From Bifidobacterium miconisargentati (lineage in GTDB: Bacteria > Actinomycetota > Actinomycetes > Actinomycetales > Bifidobacteriaceae), in contig NZ_JAHBBJ010000006.1 in the NCBI RefSeq assembly GCF_019331675.1, positions 1 through 64,000 on the forward strand: a stretch of 64,000 nt of DNA, in the 5' to 3' direction. The notes below the pieces were generated by a model. That model made no database searches, was not told the DNA's origin, and was given only the letters and a program-made list of their open reading frames with translations. Position numbers and translations under genes: made by a program. Shown in pieces: positions 1 through 6,786 of this stretch. The first letter of the stretch is position 1. Each line of letters opens with the position of its first letter.

Positions 1-3
1 TGA

Positions 4-205
4 TGGACTATCGCAGTATTTACGTAAGGACAGGAGAAGTGCGGATGCGAGAGGGCTCCCTCCGGCGGGGATGATGGACTTTCGTAGTACATCATTGATC
101 GTATGAGGTGGGAAAACATAGCAGAAAGCGCGTGGGATGGGTGTCTTTCATGAAGTCAACGGCTGAATAACAGTGCCAGTGATGAGATGATGGACTAACA
201 AAGTA
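4..205 (-). repeat. Three iteron-like repeats, outlying group in opposite orientation
   Basis: Copies of a 15-bp unit occur at 4-18, 75-89 and 191-205. Read on the minus strand they resemble TACTGCGATAGTCCA; the first is exact and the other two are diverged. They face the eleven copies downstream, so the whole array is split into two opposed groups around the AT-rich segment near 280-320. Probably binding sites for a replication initiator or partition protein. The array may continue upstream of the window. Confidence 0.7.
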
Positions 206-251
206 GTAGAGGTTCAACTGATTGGTTCTGGAAGCAACTGCAGTTTCCCTA

Positions 252-260
252 TGTGGATAA
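252..260 (-). promoter_or_regulatory. DnaA box (perfect TTATCCACA)
   Basis: TGTGGATAA on the plus strand is the exact complement of the consensus DnaA box. A second perfect box lies at 548-556 in the other orientation. The two bracket the AT-rich segment and the main iteron block, an arrangement typical of iteron-type plasmid origins. Confidence 0.7.
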
Positions 261-277
261 GTCGGCAAACACGGTCG

Positions 278-320
278 TTATAACTAATCTATGACCCTAT
301 AACAGCTATAACACTATAAG
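278..320. repeat. AT-rich direct repeats, candidate DNA-unwinding element
   Basis: A short AT-rich stretch carries four copies of a YTATAAS motif at 278-284, 297-303, 306-312 and 314-320, the last three spaced about 9 bp. It sits between a DnaA box and the iterons, where a DNA-unwinding element would be expected. The role is inferred from position and composition only. Confidence 0.5.
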
Positions 321-366
321 AGGGGTGCCTCGGGCCTTACGGGAGTAAGGCTGAGAGGATGTCAAA

Positions 367-534
367 TACTGCGATAGTCCACTGTTTGTACTGCGATAGT
401 CCACTTCGACGACTTCGATAGTCCACCAAAGCTACTGCGATAGTCCACTACCAATTACTGCGATAGTCCATCAGAAAGGCGTCTTGGAGACCGAGTTACT
501 GCGATAGTCCATCAGATTGTACTGCGATAGTCCA
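367..534 (+). repeat. Main iteron array (seven copies, 22-23 bp phasing)
   Basis: Seven copies of TACTGCGATAGTCCA (one variant has CTTCG) start at 367, 389, 411, 433, 456, 497 and 520. Five of the six intervals are 22-23 bp, about two helical turns, so bound proteins would stack on one face of the DNA. The remaining interval, 41 bp, is close to two units. This is classic iteron spacing for a plasmid replication initiator. No obvious rep gene lies beside it in the window; one may lie upstream. A centromere read by the adjacent partition genes is the alternative. Confidence 0.8.
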
Positions 535-547
535 CTACGGTGGCCAG

Positions 548-556
548 TTATCCACA
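548..556 (+). promoter_or_regulatory. DnaA box (perfect TTATCCACA)
   Basis: Exact match to the consensus DnaA box, 14 bp past the last tightly phased iteron. Together with the box at 252-260 it supports reading this region as an origin of replication. Confidence 0.7.
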
Positions 557-745
557 GGATTCGTATATCCCGGTCCCAGCGACGGAAACATACGACCGAG
601 AACCTGTGCCGAGTGGGAGGCACACATGGAAGCGTGCGGGGAAATTCGGCGTCGGGAGGTGCCTAGCGATTTCGACGAGTGCGGAATTCGCGAGGCGAAG
701 GACTATCACGCGGCGAACCGATGCTGAGGAGGATCGTACGAGAAG

Positions 746-942
746 TACTTCGATAGTCCATCAAGTGGAGTCGGCGAATACGACCCAAATGCTTCGATAG
801 TCCACCATCGTGCAGCGACTTCAAACATCGGGCCGGCGATTCCTGCATGGCCCGAGTCTTCGAGGGAAAGTACTTCGATAGTCCATCAATGCAGGTGCGG
901 TGAAAACAGCAGGTGCTTCACGCAAAGTACTTCGATAGTTCA
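746..942 (+). repeat. Dispersed iteron copies (four, CTTCG variant)
   Basis: Copies at 746-760, 790-804, 871-885 and 928-942 share the form TACTTCGATAGTCCA with one or two changes. They are 44-81 bp apart and lie closer to parA. The TG-to-TT change separates this group from the main array. It may mark sites for a second protein, such as the partition protein, or lower-affinity initiator sites used for copy control. Confidence 0.7.
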
Positions 943-1101
943 TTGATGGTTCGGGGCACTCGGATGCAACCTTCCGGTTGTGCGGCGACTCTGGCTCATA
1001 TGTGTGGACAGAGCACCCGTCCAGTACCGGAACGTCGGCGAGGCTGACAAGCGAAGCGACATGTGACGTCTGGCTACGACGATATGCCCCGGCGGTGTCC
1101 A

Positions 1102-1133
1102 ATTAATTAATTATTGTATTAATTAATTATTGT
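1102..1133 (+). promoter_or_regulatory. Perfect tandem 16-bp direct repeat upstream of parA
   Basis: ATTAATTAATTATTGT occurs twice back to back (1102-1117 and 1118-1133), ending 17 bp before the parA ATG. The AT-rich repeat in GC-rich surroundings fits an operator or promoter through which the partition proteins repress their own operon. That role is inferred from position. Confidence 0.55.
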
Positions 1134-1150
1134 TCAGGAAAGGACCGCTG

Positions 1151-1735
1151 ATGAAGGTAGCAATAGCGAACGCCAAAGGAGGGGTGGCGAAGACCACCAC
1201 GGCTATATACCTGGCCTGCGCCGCGGTGATGAGGGGGTTGAAGGCGGAGGTACTGGACGCCGACCCGCAGTCGTCCGCAAGCATGTGGGCCGATCTCGCC
1301 GCGGACAATAACGATCCGCTGCCCTTTGACGTGGTGCCCGCCAACCTGTCGACGCTTGCGCGTCTGGACTGCAGGCCGGGGGAGTGGAAGTTCATCGACG
1401 CCCCGCCGTCCGGTCGTGTGCTCGAGGCCGCGATCGAGGCCGCCGACTTCGTGATCGTGCCGACCTCCGATTCTCCGCTCGATCTGCAGCAGGCCTGGGC
1501 CACGCTCAAGGCGGTAAGCGGGACCAAGCCGTCCGCGGCGCTGGTGGTGCGCGCCGAGATGGGCACCAACGCTTTCAAAGAGACCCTTGAGGCGCTGGAC
1601 GAGAACGACACCGTGCGCTTCGAGACCGTGGTCCGCAAGCGTCAGGAAATCAAGAAGTCGCTCGGCTGGAACCCCACCAAGCTCTACGAGTACGGCGACG
1701 TGCTCAGCGAACTCATCAAGGAGGTCGAACAGTGA
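1151..1735 (+). CDS. parA: ParA-family partition ATPase
   Basis: This 194-residue protein is a Walker-type partition ATPase of the short ParA/Soj class, which segregates plasmids by cycling on nucleoid DNA under control of a centromere-binding partner. The deviant Walker A motif KGGVAKTT is at residues 9-16, the switch motif DADPQSS at 37-42, and the Walker B-like FIDAPP at 81-86. It lacks the N-terminal HTH of longer type Ia ParA proteins, which fits type Ib systems. The ATG at 1151 is preferred because AGGAAAGGA lies 7 bp before it; a TTG at 1130 would add seven residues. The stop overlaps the start of the next gene by 4 bp, so the two are coupled. The iterons upstream are candidate centromere or origin sites. 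Confidence 0.9.
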   Translation: MKVAIANAKGGVAKTTTAIYLACAAVMRGLKAEVLDADPQSSASMWADLAADNNDPLPFDVVPANLSTLARLDCRPGEWKFIDAPPSGRVLEAAIEAADFVIVPTSDSPLDLQQAWATLKAVSGTKPSAALVVRAEMGTNAFKETLEALDENDTVRFETVVRKRQEIKKSLGWNPTKLYEYGDVLSELIKEVEQ

Positions 1736-1968
1736 AAGGCAACCGCAGGGCCTACAAGCCCGTGAGCGAGGAACGGGAAATCAACGAGGTCAAGGACGTG
1801 TTCCGCCAGGACCCGACCGCCGTCGAAGAGGACAACCCTCTGATGATGACCTCCATCCGTCTGCGCGCCAAGACCCGTACCGCAGCGAAACTCTATGCAG
1901 TCGAGCACGGCATGAAACTGCAGGATGTCATCGATGCGGCGCTCAGGCAGTATCTCGGCATGAAGTGA
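1732..1968 (+). CDS. Small ribbon-helix-helix protein, probable centromere-binding partner of ParA
   Basis: The 78-residue protein starts at a GTG that overlaps the parA stop (GTGA), so it is translationally coupled to it. Its first half is charged and probably flexible. The second half, from about residue 37, has a beta strand (MMTSIRLRAKT) followed by two helices ending in DVIDAALRQYL, the pattern of MetJ/CopG/ParD-type ribbon-helix-helix DNA-binding proteins. In type Ib partition loci the gene after parA usually encodes such a centromere-binding and autorepressor protein. The role is inferred from fold and position; no family member is recognised by name. A strong terminator follows immediately. 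Confidence 0.75.
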   Translation: MKGNRRAYKPVSEEREINEVKDVFRQDPTAVEEDNPLMMTSIRLRAKTRTAAKLYAVEHGMKLQDVIDAALRQYLGMK

Positions 1969-1974
1969 GACATG

Positions 1975-2014
1975 GACCCGTCGGCGATGATGATATCGCC
2001 GACGGGTCTTTTGT
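1975..2014 (+). terminator. Rho-independent terminator of the par operon
   Basis: A perfect 14-bp stem (1975-1988 with 1995-2008) with a 6-nt loop is followed by TTTTGTTG. It begins 6 bp after the stop of the ribbon-helix-helix gene. Confidence 0.85.
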
Positions 2015-2073
2015 TGAGTGAGGAGACGCGGAGCGGCGGCAACGGGGAAAAGGCTGAATATTAAAAACAAAAC

Positions 2074-2098
2074 GGATACCTATAGTGTATTCGTATCC
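2074..2098 (+). promoter_or_regulatory. Inverted repeat GGATAC-N13-GTATCC upstream of the HTH gene
   Basis: GGATAC at 2074-2079 and GTATCC at 2093-2098 flank an AT-rich centre, just before the start at 2105. The position suggests an operator, perhaps for self-repression by the downstream HTH protein, overlapping its promoter. Confidence 0.4.
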
Positions 2099-2104
2099 TA
2101 ATTC

Positions 2105-2803
2105 ATGTATCATGGTCGCATGAGAATGAATCTGGGTCCCGGCTACGAACACCGGGAATGGCTGTTCGATCGCATCGAAGGTTTCAGCGTCAGGGGAGTG
2201 CTGGATACCGAATCGAAGCTCGACCCCGCGGTGCCGAACCAGATGAAGCACCTCGGCGCCGACCTGTACGTGCCCTGCAACATGCAGGCCTTCGACATCG
2301 TGGTCGAAGAGGTACCGGGCCTGCGTATCGCCGCCATAGAAGTGAACTACCTCGCCGGCAAGGACGACTTCGTGATCTCCAAACTGGTCCTCGACGGCTC
2401 ACCCACGAACGGAAACGTCTCCCAATCCGGAAAAGGCCCAATCGACATTGACGGCGGCACGCTGACCAGGCTCCCGCTGGAGCGCTACAAGCGCAAGGTC
2501 ATCTCCTCGTGGGTCCTGCAGGACGGCGGTCCCGAAGACGAACCCAGATGGCACTCATGGGACAACGGCGCCTATCTGTATGGTGGGGCATCGCATTCCA
2601 GGGGCGGGGATGAGTGGGACCTCAAGAAGGTGGCCAGGGTGTACGTCTCATCCAGGTACGGCAATGCGGATGCCCACGAGATGGTCGCAAAGGCCCTCGG
2701 CGTCAGCAAGTCCACCGCAGGCCGATGGATCAAGAAGGCGAGGGACGCCGGATACATCGAACGCATCGCGCCGCAGCCGTTGCGATACGACGGGATGGGC
2801 TGA
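2105..2803 (+). CDS. Uncharacterised protein with C-terminal helix-turn-helix
   Basis: This 232-residue protein has an N-terminal region of about 160 residues that I do not recognise, mixed alpha/beta with no signal peptide or membrane segment. A C-terminal HTH covers about residues 175-222: DAHEMVAKALGVSKSTAGRWIKKARDAGYI has the helix-turn-recognition-helix pattern seen in transposase-like and plasmid-encoded DNA-binding proteins. It follows the partition operon after a terminator, so it has its own promoter; an inverted repeat lies just upstream. There is no clear ribosome binding site, so ATGs at 2120 or 2126 are possible starts. It could be a replication accessory protein or a regulator of the plasmid-like module. 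It does not look like a typical iteron Rep protein. Confidence 0.65.
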   Translation: MYHGRMRMNLGPGYEHREWLFDRIEGFSVRGVLDTESKLDPAVPNQMKHLGADLYVPCNMQAFDIVVEEVPGLRIAAIEVNYLAGKDDFVISKLVLDGSPTNGNVSQSGKGPIDIDGGTLTRLPLERYKRKVISSWVLQDGGPEDEPRWHSWDNGAYLYGGASHSRGGDEWDLKKVARVYVSSRYGNADAHEMVAKALGVSKSTAGRWIKKARDAGYIERIAPQPLRYDGMG

Positions 2804-2869
2804 CCTGGCCGATGCTCGTCTGGCTGATGCAAGCCGTTAGAAACATACATTCGAAAGAAAATAAATATT

Positions 2870-2915
2870 CCTTTAATAAAGGATAATCATCCTTTATGTT
2901 ATATCCCTATATGGG
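2870..2915. repeat. Cluster of short palindromes between genes
   Basis: Three short symmetric elements lie in an AT-rich segment: CCTTT-AAT-AAAGG (2870-2882), the overlapping AAAGGAT-AATC-ATCCTTT (2878-2895) and CCCTATATGGG (2905-2915). The first two share an arm, so the region could fold in two alternative ways. They may be part of a weak terminator for the HTH gene or an operator. Confidence 0.35.
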
Positions 2916-3055
2916 TCGAGTGCGAGACCGAATCCGGTGCCATATGGAATGGTCGCCGTAAGCGAGGGGTGGCATGACGGGCAACCGTAGTCATATGCGT
3001 TTCCGGGCGGGTTGTTCATGGAATTCCCAGCATCCGTGTGATAGCTTCCATATGG

Positions 3056-3065
3056 TAGTTAACTA
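3056..3065 (+). promoter_or_regulatory. Palindrome TAGTTAACTA upstream of the NmrA-type gene
   Basis: A perfect 10-bp palindrome lies 24 bp before the start codon, next to the ribosome binding site AAGGAGG at 3073-3079. NmrA/QOR2-type reductases are often controlled by redox-sensing HxlR-family repressors that bind short palindromes near the start. No HxlR gene is in the window. Confidence 0.4.
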
Positions 3066-3089
3066 TCCGATCAAGGAGGATCAATCATC

Positions 3090-4031
3090 ATGGGCAAACT
3101 CATTCTCACCGGCGTGGACGGCAATCTCGGCGGACGGGCCGCGGACTACCTGCTGGAACTGACGGACCCGTCGAACCTGATCTTCACCGGCTACAATCCG
3201 GCCTCGCTCGAGAAGTACGCGGCCAGGGGAGTGGAGACGCGCGTGGCGGACTTCAACCAGCGCGACGGCCTGGAGGCGGCGTTCGAAGGCGGCGACGTGA
3301 TGGCTCTGGTGTCGATGCCGTTCGTGGGGGTCAAGCGCCAGCGTGCCCAGGGTAACGCGGTAGACGCGGCCAAGGCGGCGGGCGTCGCCACGGTCGTGTA
3401 CACGTCGCTGGTCAACGCGGGAGACCCGACCAACCCGAGCGTGGAGAAGAAGGACCACATCTGGACCGAGGAGCACGTCAAGGACTCCGGCCTGGATTAC
3501 ATCTTCCTGCGCAACAGCCAGTACGCGGAGGCCATGATCACCAACTACTTCACGTACGTGCACGGCGACGGCGTGCTCAAGAACAGCCAGGGCGACGGGC
3601 TCATGGCCTACATCAGCCGCCGCGACTGCGCCAAGGCCGTCGCCCATGCGCTGCTCGCCGAGGATCTGCATCACGCGATCCTGGACATCAACGGTCCCGA
3701 GCTGATGACCATCAGCCAATTCGTCGAGATCGGCAACGAGGCCACCGGCAACCACGTGACCTACCAGGAGATCACCGACGAGGAGAACTACCAGGTGTTC
3801 GACGCGATGGGCGTGCCGCGCACCACGGACGGCGTGTTCCTGGATGGTTCGGAGGCGCCGTTCAGCTCGGACGGCATGGTCACGTTCGCACAGGCGATCC
3901 GCGAGGGCAAGATGGCAGTGCAGACCGACGACTTCCAGAAGCTGACCGGCGACGAGCCGATCACGGTGCGCTACATGTTCGAGCACGCCGACGAGTTCCA
4001 GATCGGCGACCGCCACTCCAAGGACGCCTGA
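3090..4031 (+). CDS. NmrA/QOR2-type NAD(P)-binding oxidoreductase
   Basis: The 313-residue protein is an atypical short-chain dehydrogenase. The N-terminus MGKLILTGVDGNLGGR carries the Rossmann glycine motif GxxGxxG at residues 8-14. The body (NAGDPTNPS, then ILDINGPELMT) matches the NmrA-like/NAD(P)H:quinone oxidoreductase type 2 group, which uses NAD(P)H to reduce quinones or acts as a redox sensor. The catalytic YxxxK of classic SDRs is not evident, as usual in this group. The start is supported by AAGGAGG 10 bp upstream. It is a single gene between a short palindrome and a terminator. The exact substrate cannot be told from sequence. Confidence 0.85.
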   Translation: MGKLILTGVDGNLGGRAADYLLELTDPSNLIFTGYNPASLEKYAARGVETRVADFNQRDGLEAAFEGGDVMALVSMPFVGVKRQRAQGNAVDAAKAAGVATVVYTSLVNAGDPTNPSVEKKDHIWTEEHVKDSGLDYIFLRNSQYAEAMITNYFTYVHGDGVLKNSQGDGLMAYISRRDCAKAVAHALLAEDLHHAILDINGPELMTISQFVEIGNEATGNHVTYQEITDEENYQVFDAMGVPRTTDGVFLDGSEAPFSSDGMVTFAQAIREGKMAVQTDDFQKLTGDEPITVRYMFEHADEFQIGDRHSKDA

Positions 4032-4039
4032 AAGCGGTG

Positions 4040-4075
4040 ACGCACGCCAGGGAACGCCTTGGCGTGCGTTTGACA
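4040..4075 (+). terminator. Terminator after the oxidoreductase gene
   Basis: A perfect 10-bp stem ACGCACGCCA / TGGCGTGCGT (4040-4049 with 4060-4069) with a 10-nt loop is followed by TTGACATTT. It starts 8 bp after the stop codon. Confidence 0.75.
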
Positions 4076-4179
4076 TTTCCGTCAGGACATGGACTCGGCC
4101 CATGCCCTGACGTTCCGCGATGGCGGGTCGATATTGGGCCGGCCGATATCACCGCATGGTATCGGCCTTCCCGCCTCCA

Positions 4180-4431
4180 TCAGATGGCCTCTCCGCCGGC
4201 GGGTGCGGCGAACCCATCTTCGGCAGGCGTAGGTCCCGCGTAGCCTTTGAACAGTTGCCTGTAGTCGGGGATGTCGATGTGCCGTCTCTTCGTCGGTACG
4301 AGCGTGATCACGCTGTTCTCGACGTTGATCTCCAACGAGTCGCCCACGCGCAGCCCTGCGCGTTTTATCGTATCCTTGGACAGGCGCACACCCTGCCCGT
4401 TGCCCCATTTGTCCAATATCGTCGTGTCCAT
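4180..4431 (-). CDS. MazE-like antitoxin (AbrB/SpoVT swapped-hairpin fold), no toxin beside it
   Basis: The 83-residue protein opens with MDTTILDKWGNGQGVRLSKD, the DNA-binding swapped-hairpin barrel of MazE/AbrB proteins (W-GNSxGVRLPK-type motif, about residues 3-48). A C-terminal tail of about 35 residues (HIDIPDYRQLFKGY onward) resembles the toxin-binding region of MazE. Normally a MazF endoribonuclease gene follows and overlaps it; here the DNA downstream is only the terminator of the convergent oxidoreductase gene. It is therefore an orphan antitoxin or a repurposed regulator. The ATG at 4431 is preferred over the adjacent one at 4434 because of spacing to AAGGAAGG. The gene lies 114 bp downstream of the alpha/beta hydrolase gene on the same strand. 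Confidence 0.8.
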   Translation of the reverse strand: MDTTILDKWGNGQGVRLSKDTIKRAGLRVGDSLEINVENSVITLVPTKRRHIDIPDYRQLFKGYAGPTPAEDGFAAPAGGEAI

Positions 4432-4545
4432 CATGCCTTCCTTCGTGAATATACGGTTATGCCTTGTGGCGGGGCATGCCCATGGATTGGCGGATATGGG
4501 AAGCCGTCGTCCTTCCAAGGTGAGGGGCGGCGGCTTTCCGTGGGG

Positions 4546-5379
4546 TTACTTGTCGATGGATTCGAGGAATTGGTCGAGTCGCTTGTTGAACTTGTCGGGG
4601 TATTCGTAGGCCATGAGGTGGCCGCCCATCACGTAGGTGGGGGTTTCGGGGCATTCCTTGTGGTACCAGGGTTCGGCAATGTCGGCCCAGTGTTCGGCGA
4701 TGTACATGAGCGTGGGGATTGTCCTGGCGGCTTCCTTGGCGGTGTCGAGGTAGTTGCTGAAGACCGCGTTGCAGAACAGTTCGTGCACGATCCAGTAGGG
4801 CGTGCGACGTCCCATGTCGAGCAGGTATTCGAGCTCGTCCGGGTCGGCCTCGTGCTGGAGCATGACCTGGGTGAGGTACTCGTACCAGAAATCGGAGGCG
4901 CCTTCGGGGTTGGTGAGGATCTCGCTGGCGGCCTGGGACAGTTCGGGTATGCTTCCCTCGGTCCAGGCGGCCGGGTCGGGGTTCATGGGCAGGGGGCTCA
5001 TGTCGATGGTGACCGCGCCCTTGACGTTGTCGTAGCCGTGCTGTTTGAGGTAGGACCAGACCTCGAGGTTGCCGGTGGACCAGCCGACCAGCACCACGTT
5101 CCTCAGGCCCAGTCCGTCGGCGAGCTTGATGAGGTCCTTGCCGTGGGTGACGTAGTCGTTGCCGTGCACGGTCTTGGTGGACAGGCCCTGTCCGCGCGGG
5201 TCGATGGCGATGACCCTGTGGGTCTTGGAGAAGTGGTCGATCTGGTGTTTGAAGATCTCGCCCGAGTAGGAGAGCCCCGGGATGAACACGATCGCGTCGC
5301 CCTCGCCCTTGTCCCAGTAATGCAGTTCGATTCCCGGATCCACCGTGAAATACTTGCTTTCAGCCCTGTCCTTGGCCAT
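4546..5379 (-). CDS. Alpha/beta-hydrolase fold protein
   Basis: The 277-residue protein has the size and motifs of the alpha/beta-hydrolase superfamily (haloperoxidase and esterase-like branch). The nucleophile elbow GWSTG places Ser at about 101. The oxyanion-hole region is VFIPGLSYSG (31-40), DPRGQGLS (60-67) follows the second strand as usual, and MGGHLMAYEYPD near residue 255 supplies the probable catalytic His. No signal peptide is seen, so it is cytoplasmic. The substrate is unknown; non-heme haloperoxidase is the label such proteins often get. It is followed on the same strand by the orphan mazE-like gene, with no clear terminator between. Confidence 0.85.
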   Translation of the reverse strand: MAKDRAESKYFTVDPGIELHYWDKGEGDAIVFIPGLSYSGEIFKHQIDHFSKTHRVIAIDPRGQGLSTKTVHGNDYVTHGKDLIKLADGLGLRNVVLVGWSTGNLEVWSYLKQHGYDNVKGAVTIDMSPLPMNPDPAAWTEGSIPELSQAASEILTNPEGASDFWYEYLTQVMLQHEADPDELEYLLDMGRRTPYWIVHELFCNAVFSNYLDTAKEAARTIPTLMYIAEHWADIAEPWYHKECPETPTYVMGGHLMAYEYPDKFNKRLDQFLESIDK

Positions 5380-5524
5380 GATGCGCCTCAGCTTTCCGGA
5401 ACAACCGTTGTTCCATGCATCAGCCTAGGCGCGGCGGTGGCCGGGATGCCGGCCGGGGCCGAGTATCGGACTGCGTTGGTCCCTTATCGGGGATTCGTGA
5501 GTGCAATCTTGAATCCAAACCCTG

Positions 5525-5569
5525 GGAATCGTGTATGTTTTCGTGATTTATACCTTAGGAATCGTGTAT
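5525..5569 (+). repeat. Direct repeat GGAATCGTGTAT, two copies
   Basis: The 12-bp unit occurs at 5525-5536 and 5558-5569, 33 bp apart, about three helical turns. It may be a pair of regulator sites. No function is assigned. Confidence 0.4.
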
Positions 5570-5746
5570 TTGCTCCACGTCGGAGGTGGTGTTGGCGGCT
5601 TGTCTCCCGTGCTGTATAAGGGATGACGATGCCTGAACGGGTATGGACGATTGCAAAGGTGAACTATTCATCGATAATGAGTATTTAAATTATATCGAAT
5701 ACTTCTTTGAGTTTCATGTTTCTTTTTTGTGGCATCGCAACGAAGA

Positions 5747-5791
5747 AAGGGGTGGGAGGAAACCGCCCATATCGGTTTCCTCCCACCCCTT
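5747..5791 (-). terminator. Terminator of the GH43 gene
   Basis: A perfect 19-bp stem (5747-5765 with 5773-5791) with a 7-nt loop lies 27 bp past the GH43 stop. On the minus strand it is followed by TCTTCGTT, so the U-tract is weak but the stem is very stable. Confidence 0.75.
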
Positions 5792-5817
5792 GCCATGTGC
5801 ATGGTGGGATGCGTCGG

Positions 5818-6690
5818 TCACCCGAGTGCGAGTCGCCCGTCCCGTTCGGTGACGGTCAGGAACGTGGGGCGTTCCTGACCAGGGTCGTTGGGCGCGTGCA
5901 ACGTGTAGCGGGTGATGCCGTCGAATCCCGTGAAGAGCATGCCGTGGCCGCCGTGGGTGAGCACGGGCTCGGGGCATTGGTCCCATGGGCCGGTCACCTC
6001 GCCGGTCCGGCTGATTGCCTGGCCGACGGCGTAGCCGCCGGTTCGGGTCCAGCTGGACCAGAGCATCGCCAGGCGTCCGTCAGCGAGACGGTGCAGAAAC
6101 GGCCCGTCGGAGAAGTAGGCGTCGCCGTCGATGCCGAACTCGGCCTTGGCGAACGGGACCGGCACGGACCATGGGGCGTCGGAGGCCTTGAACAGGGTCA
6201 CGGGATCCCCGATGGTGGCGGTGAGGTCGTCGGTCAGGCGGACGGCGTCCATGTCGCCTTCGGGCACGTCCTCGAGGGAGTGCGAGTAGACGAGCCAGGG
6301 CTGTCCGTCCTGTTCGAAGATGGTGCCGTCGATGCAGGACTGTGCTGGGTCGGTGAGCTGTCCGACGTGTTCGAACGGTCCGAGCGGGTTGTCGGCGCGC
6401 AGCACGTGCACGCCCTTGCGCCCGTCGGGCTGGCCGAGGGTGGCGATCAGGTGGAAGACGCCGTCCTTCTCGTAGCATTCGGGGGCCCAGTAGGCGCGGT
6501 CCGCGGCGAGGGTTTCGGGCTTGTGGAACACCTCGAAGGGGCCTTCCCAGTTCTCGAGGTCGCGGCTGGTGTAGCAGTCGAAGCCGTCCATGGCGCCCCA
6601 CACGTTGTCGGCGCGGGTGCCGTACATGTAGTAGACGCCGTCGTGGGGCAGGACAAACGGGTCGCGGATGTGGATGTCGGTGCTTTTCAT
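5818..6690 (-). CDS. Glycoside hydrolase family 43 protein
   Basis: The 290-residue, signal-less protein has the five-bladed beta-propeller sequence pattern of GH43 (arabinofuranosidases and xylosidases). The general base is Asp10 in IRDPF; the pKa-modulating Asp is D121 in SCIDGTIF. WAPE at 68-71 is a conserved family strand. At the position where many GH43 enzymes have the acid Glu in an EGP motif, this protein has SDGPFLHR (Asp195), a variant I recall from some GH43 subfamilies. The start is supported by AAAGGAA 8-10 bp upstream. It follows an MFS transporter gene on the same strand by 96 bp, with a divergent AraC regulator, so the three probably form an uptake and cleavage unit for a small arabinoside or xyloside. 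Confidence 0.85.
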   Translation of the reverse strand: MKSTDIHIRDPFVLPHDGVYYMYGTRADNVWGAMDGFDCYTSRDLENWEGPFEVFHKPETLAADRAYWAPECYEKDGVFHLIATLGQPDGRKGVHVLRADNPLGPFEHVGQLTDPAQSCIDGTIFEQDGQPWLVYSHSLEDVPEGDMDAVRLTDDLTATIGDPVTLFKASDAPWSVPVPFAKAEFGIDGDAYFSDGPFLHRLADGRLAMLWSSWTRTGGYAVGQAISRTGEVTGPWDQCPEPVLTHGGHGMLFTGFDGITRYTLHAPNDPGQERPTFLTVTERDGRLALG

Positions 6691-6786
6691 CGTGTTGTTC
6701 CTTTGCGTATGCGGTTCATGCCGCCGGCCCGGACCGGGTGCCGGGCCGAACCGGCGGGATCGTCGGGGGCGATGAGGCCGGTGCGG

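Larger units (their letters stand above)
5380..5817. other. Intergenic region with no gene
   Basis: No supportable coding sequence was found in these 438 bp. It holds the upstream region of the hydrolase gene, a 12-bp direct repeat (5525-5569), an AT-rich stretch near 5660-5710 and the terminator of the GH43 gene (5747-5791). Confidence 0.6.

Noticed and set aside
367..534. Regular repeats resembling a CRISPR array
   Set aside because: Units are 15 bp with 7-8 bp gaps, too short for CRISPR repeats and spacers, and no cas genes are nearby. DnaA boxes and parA point to an origin.
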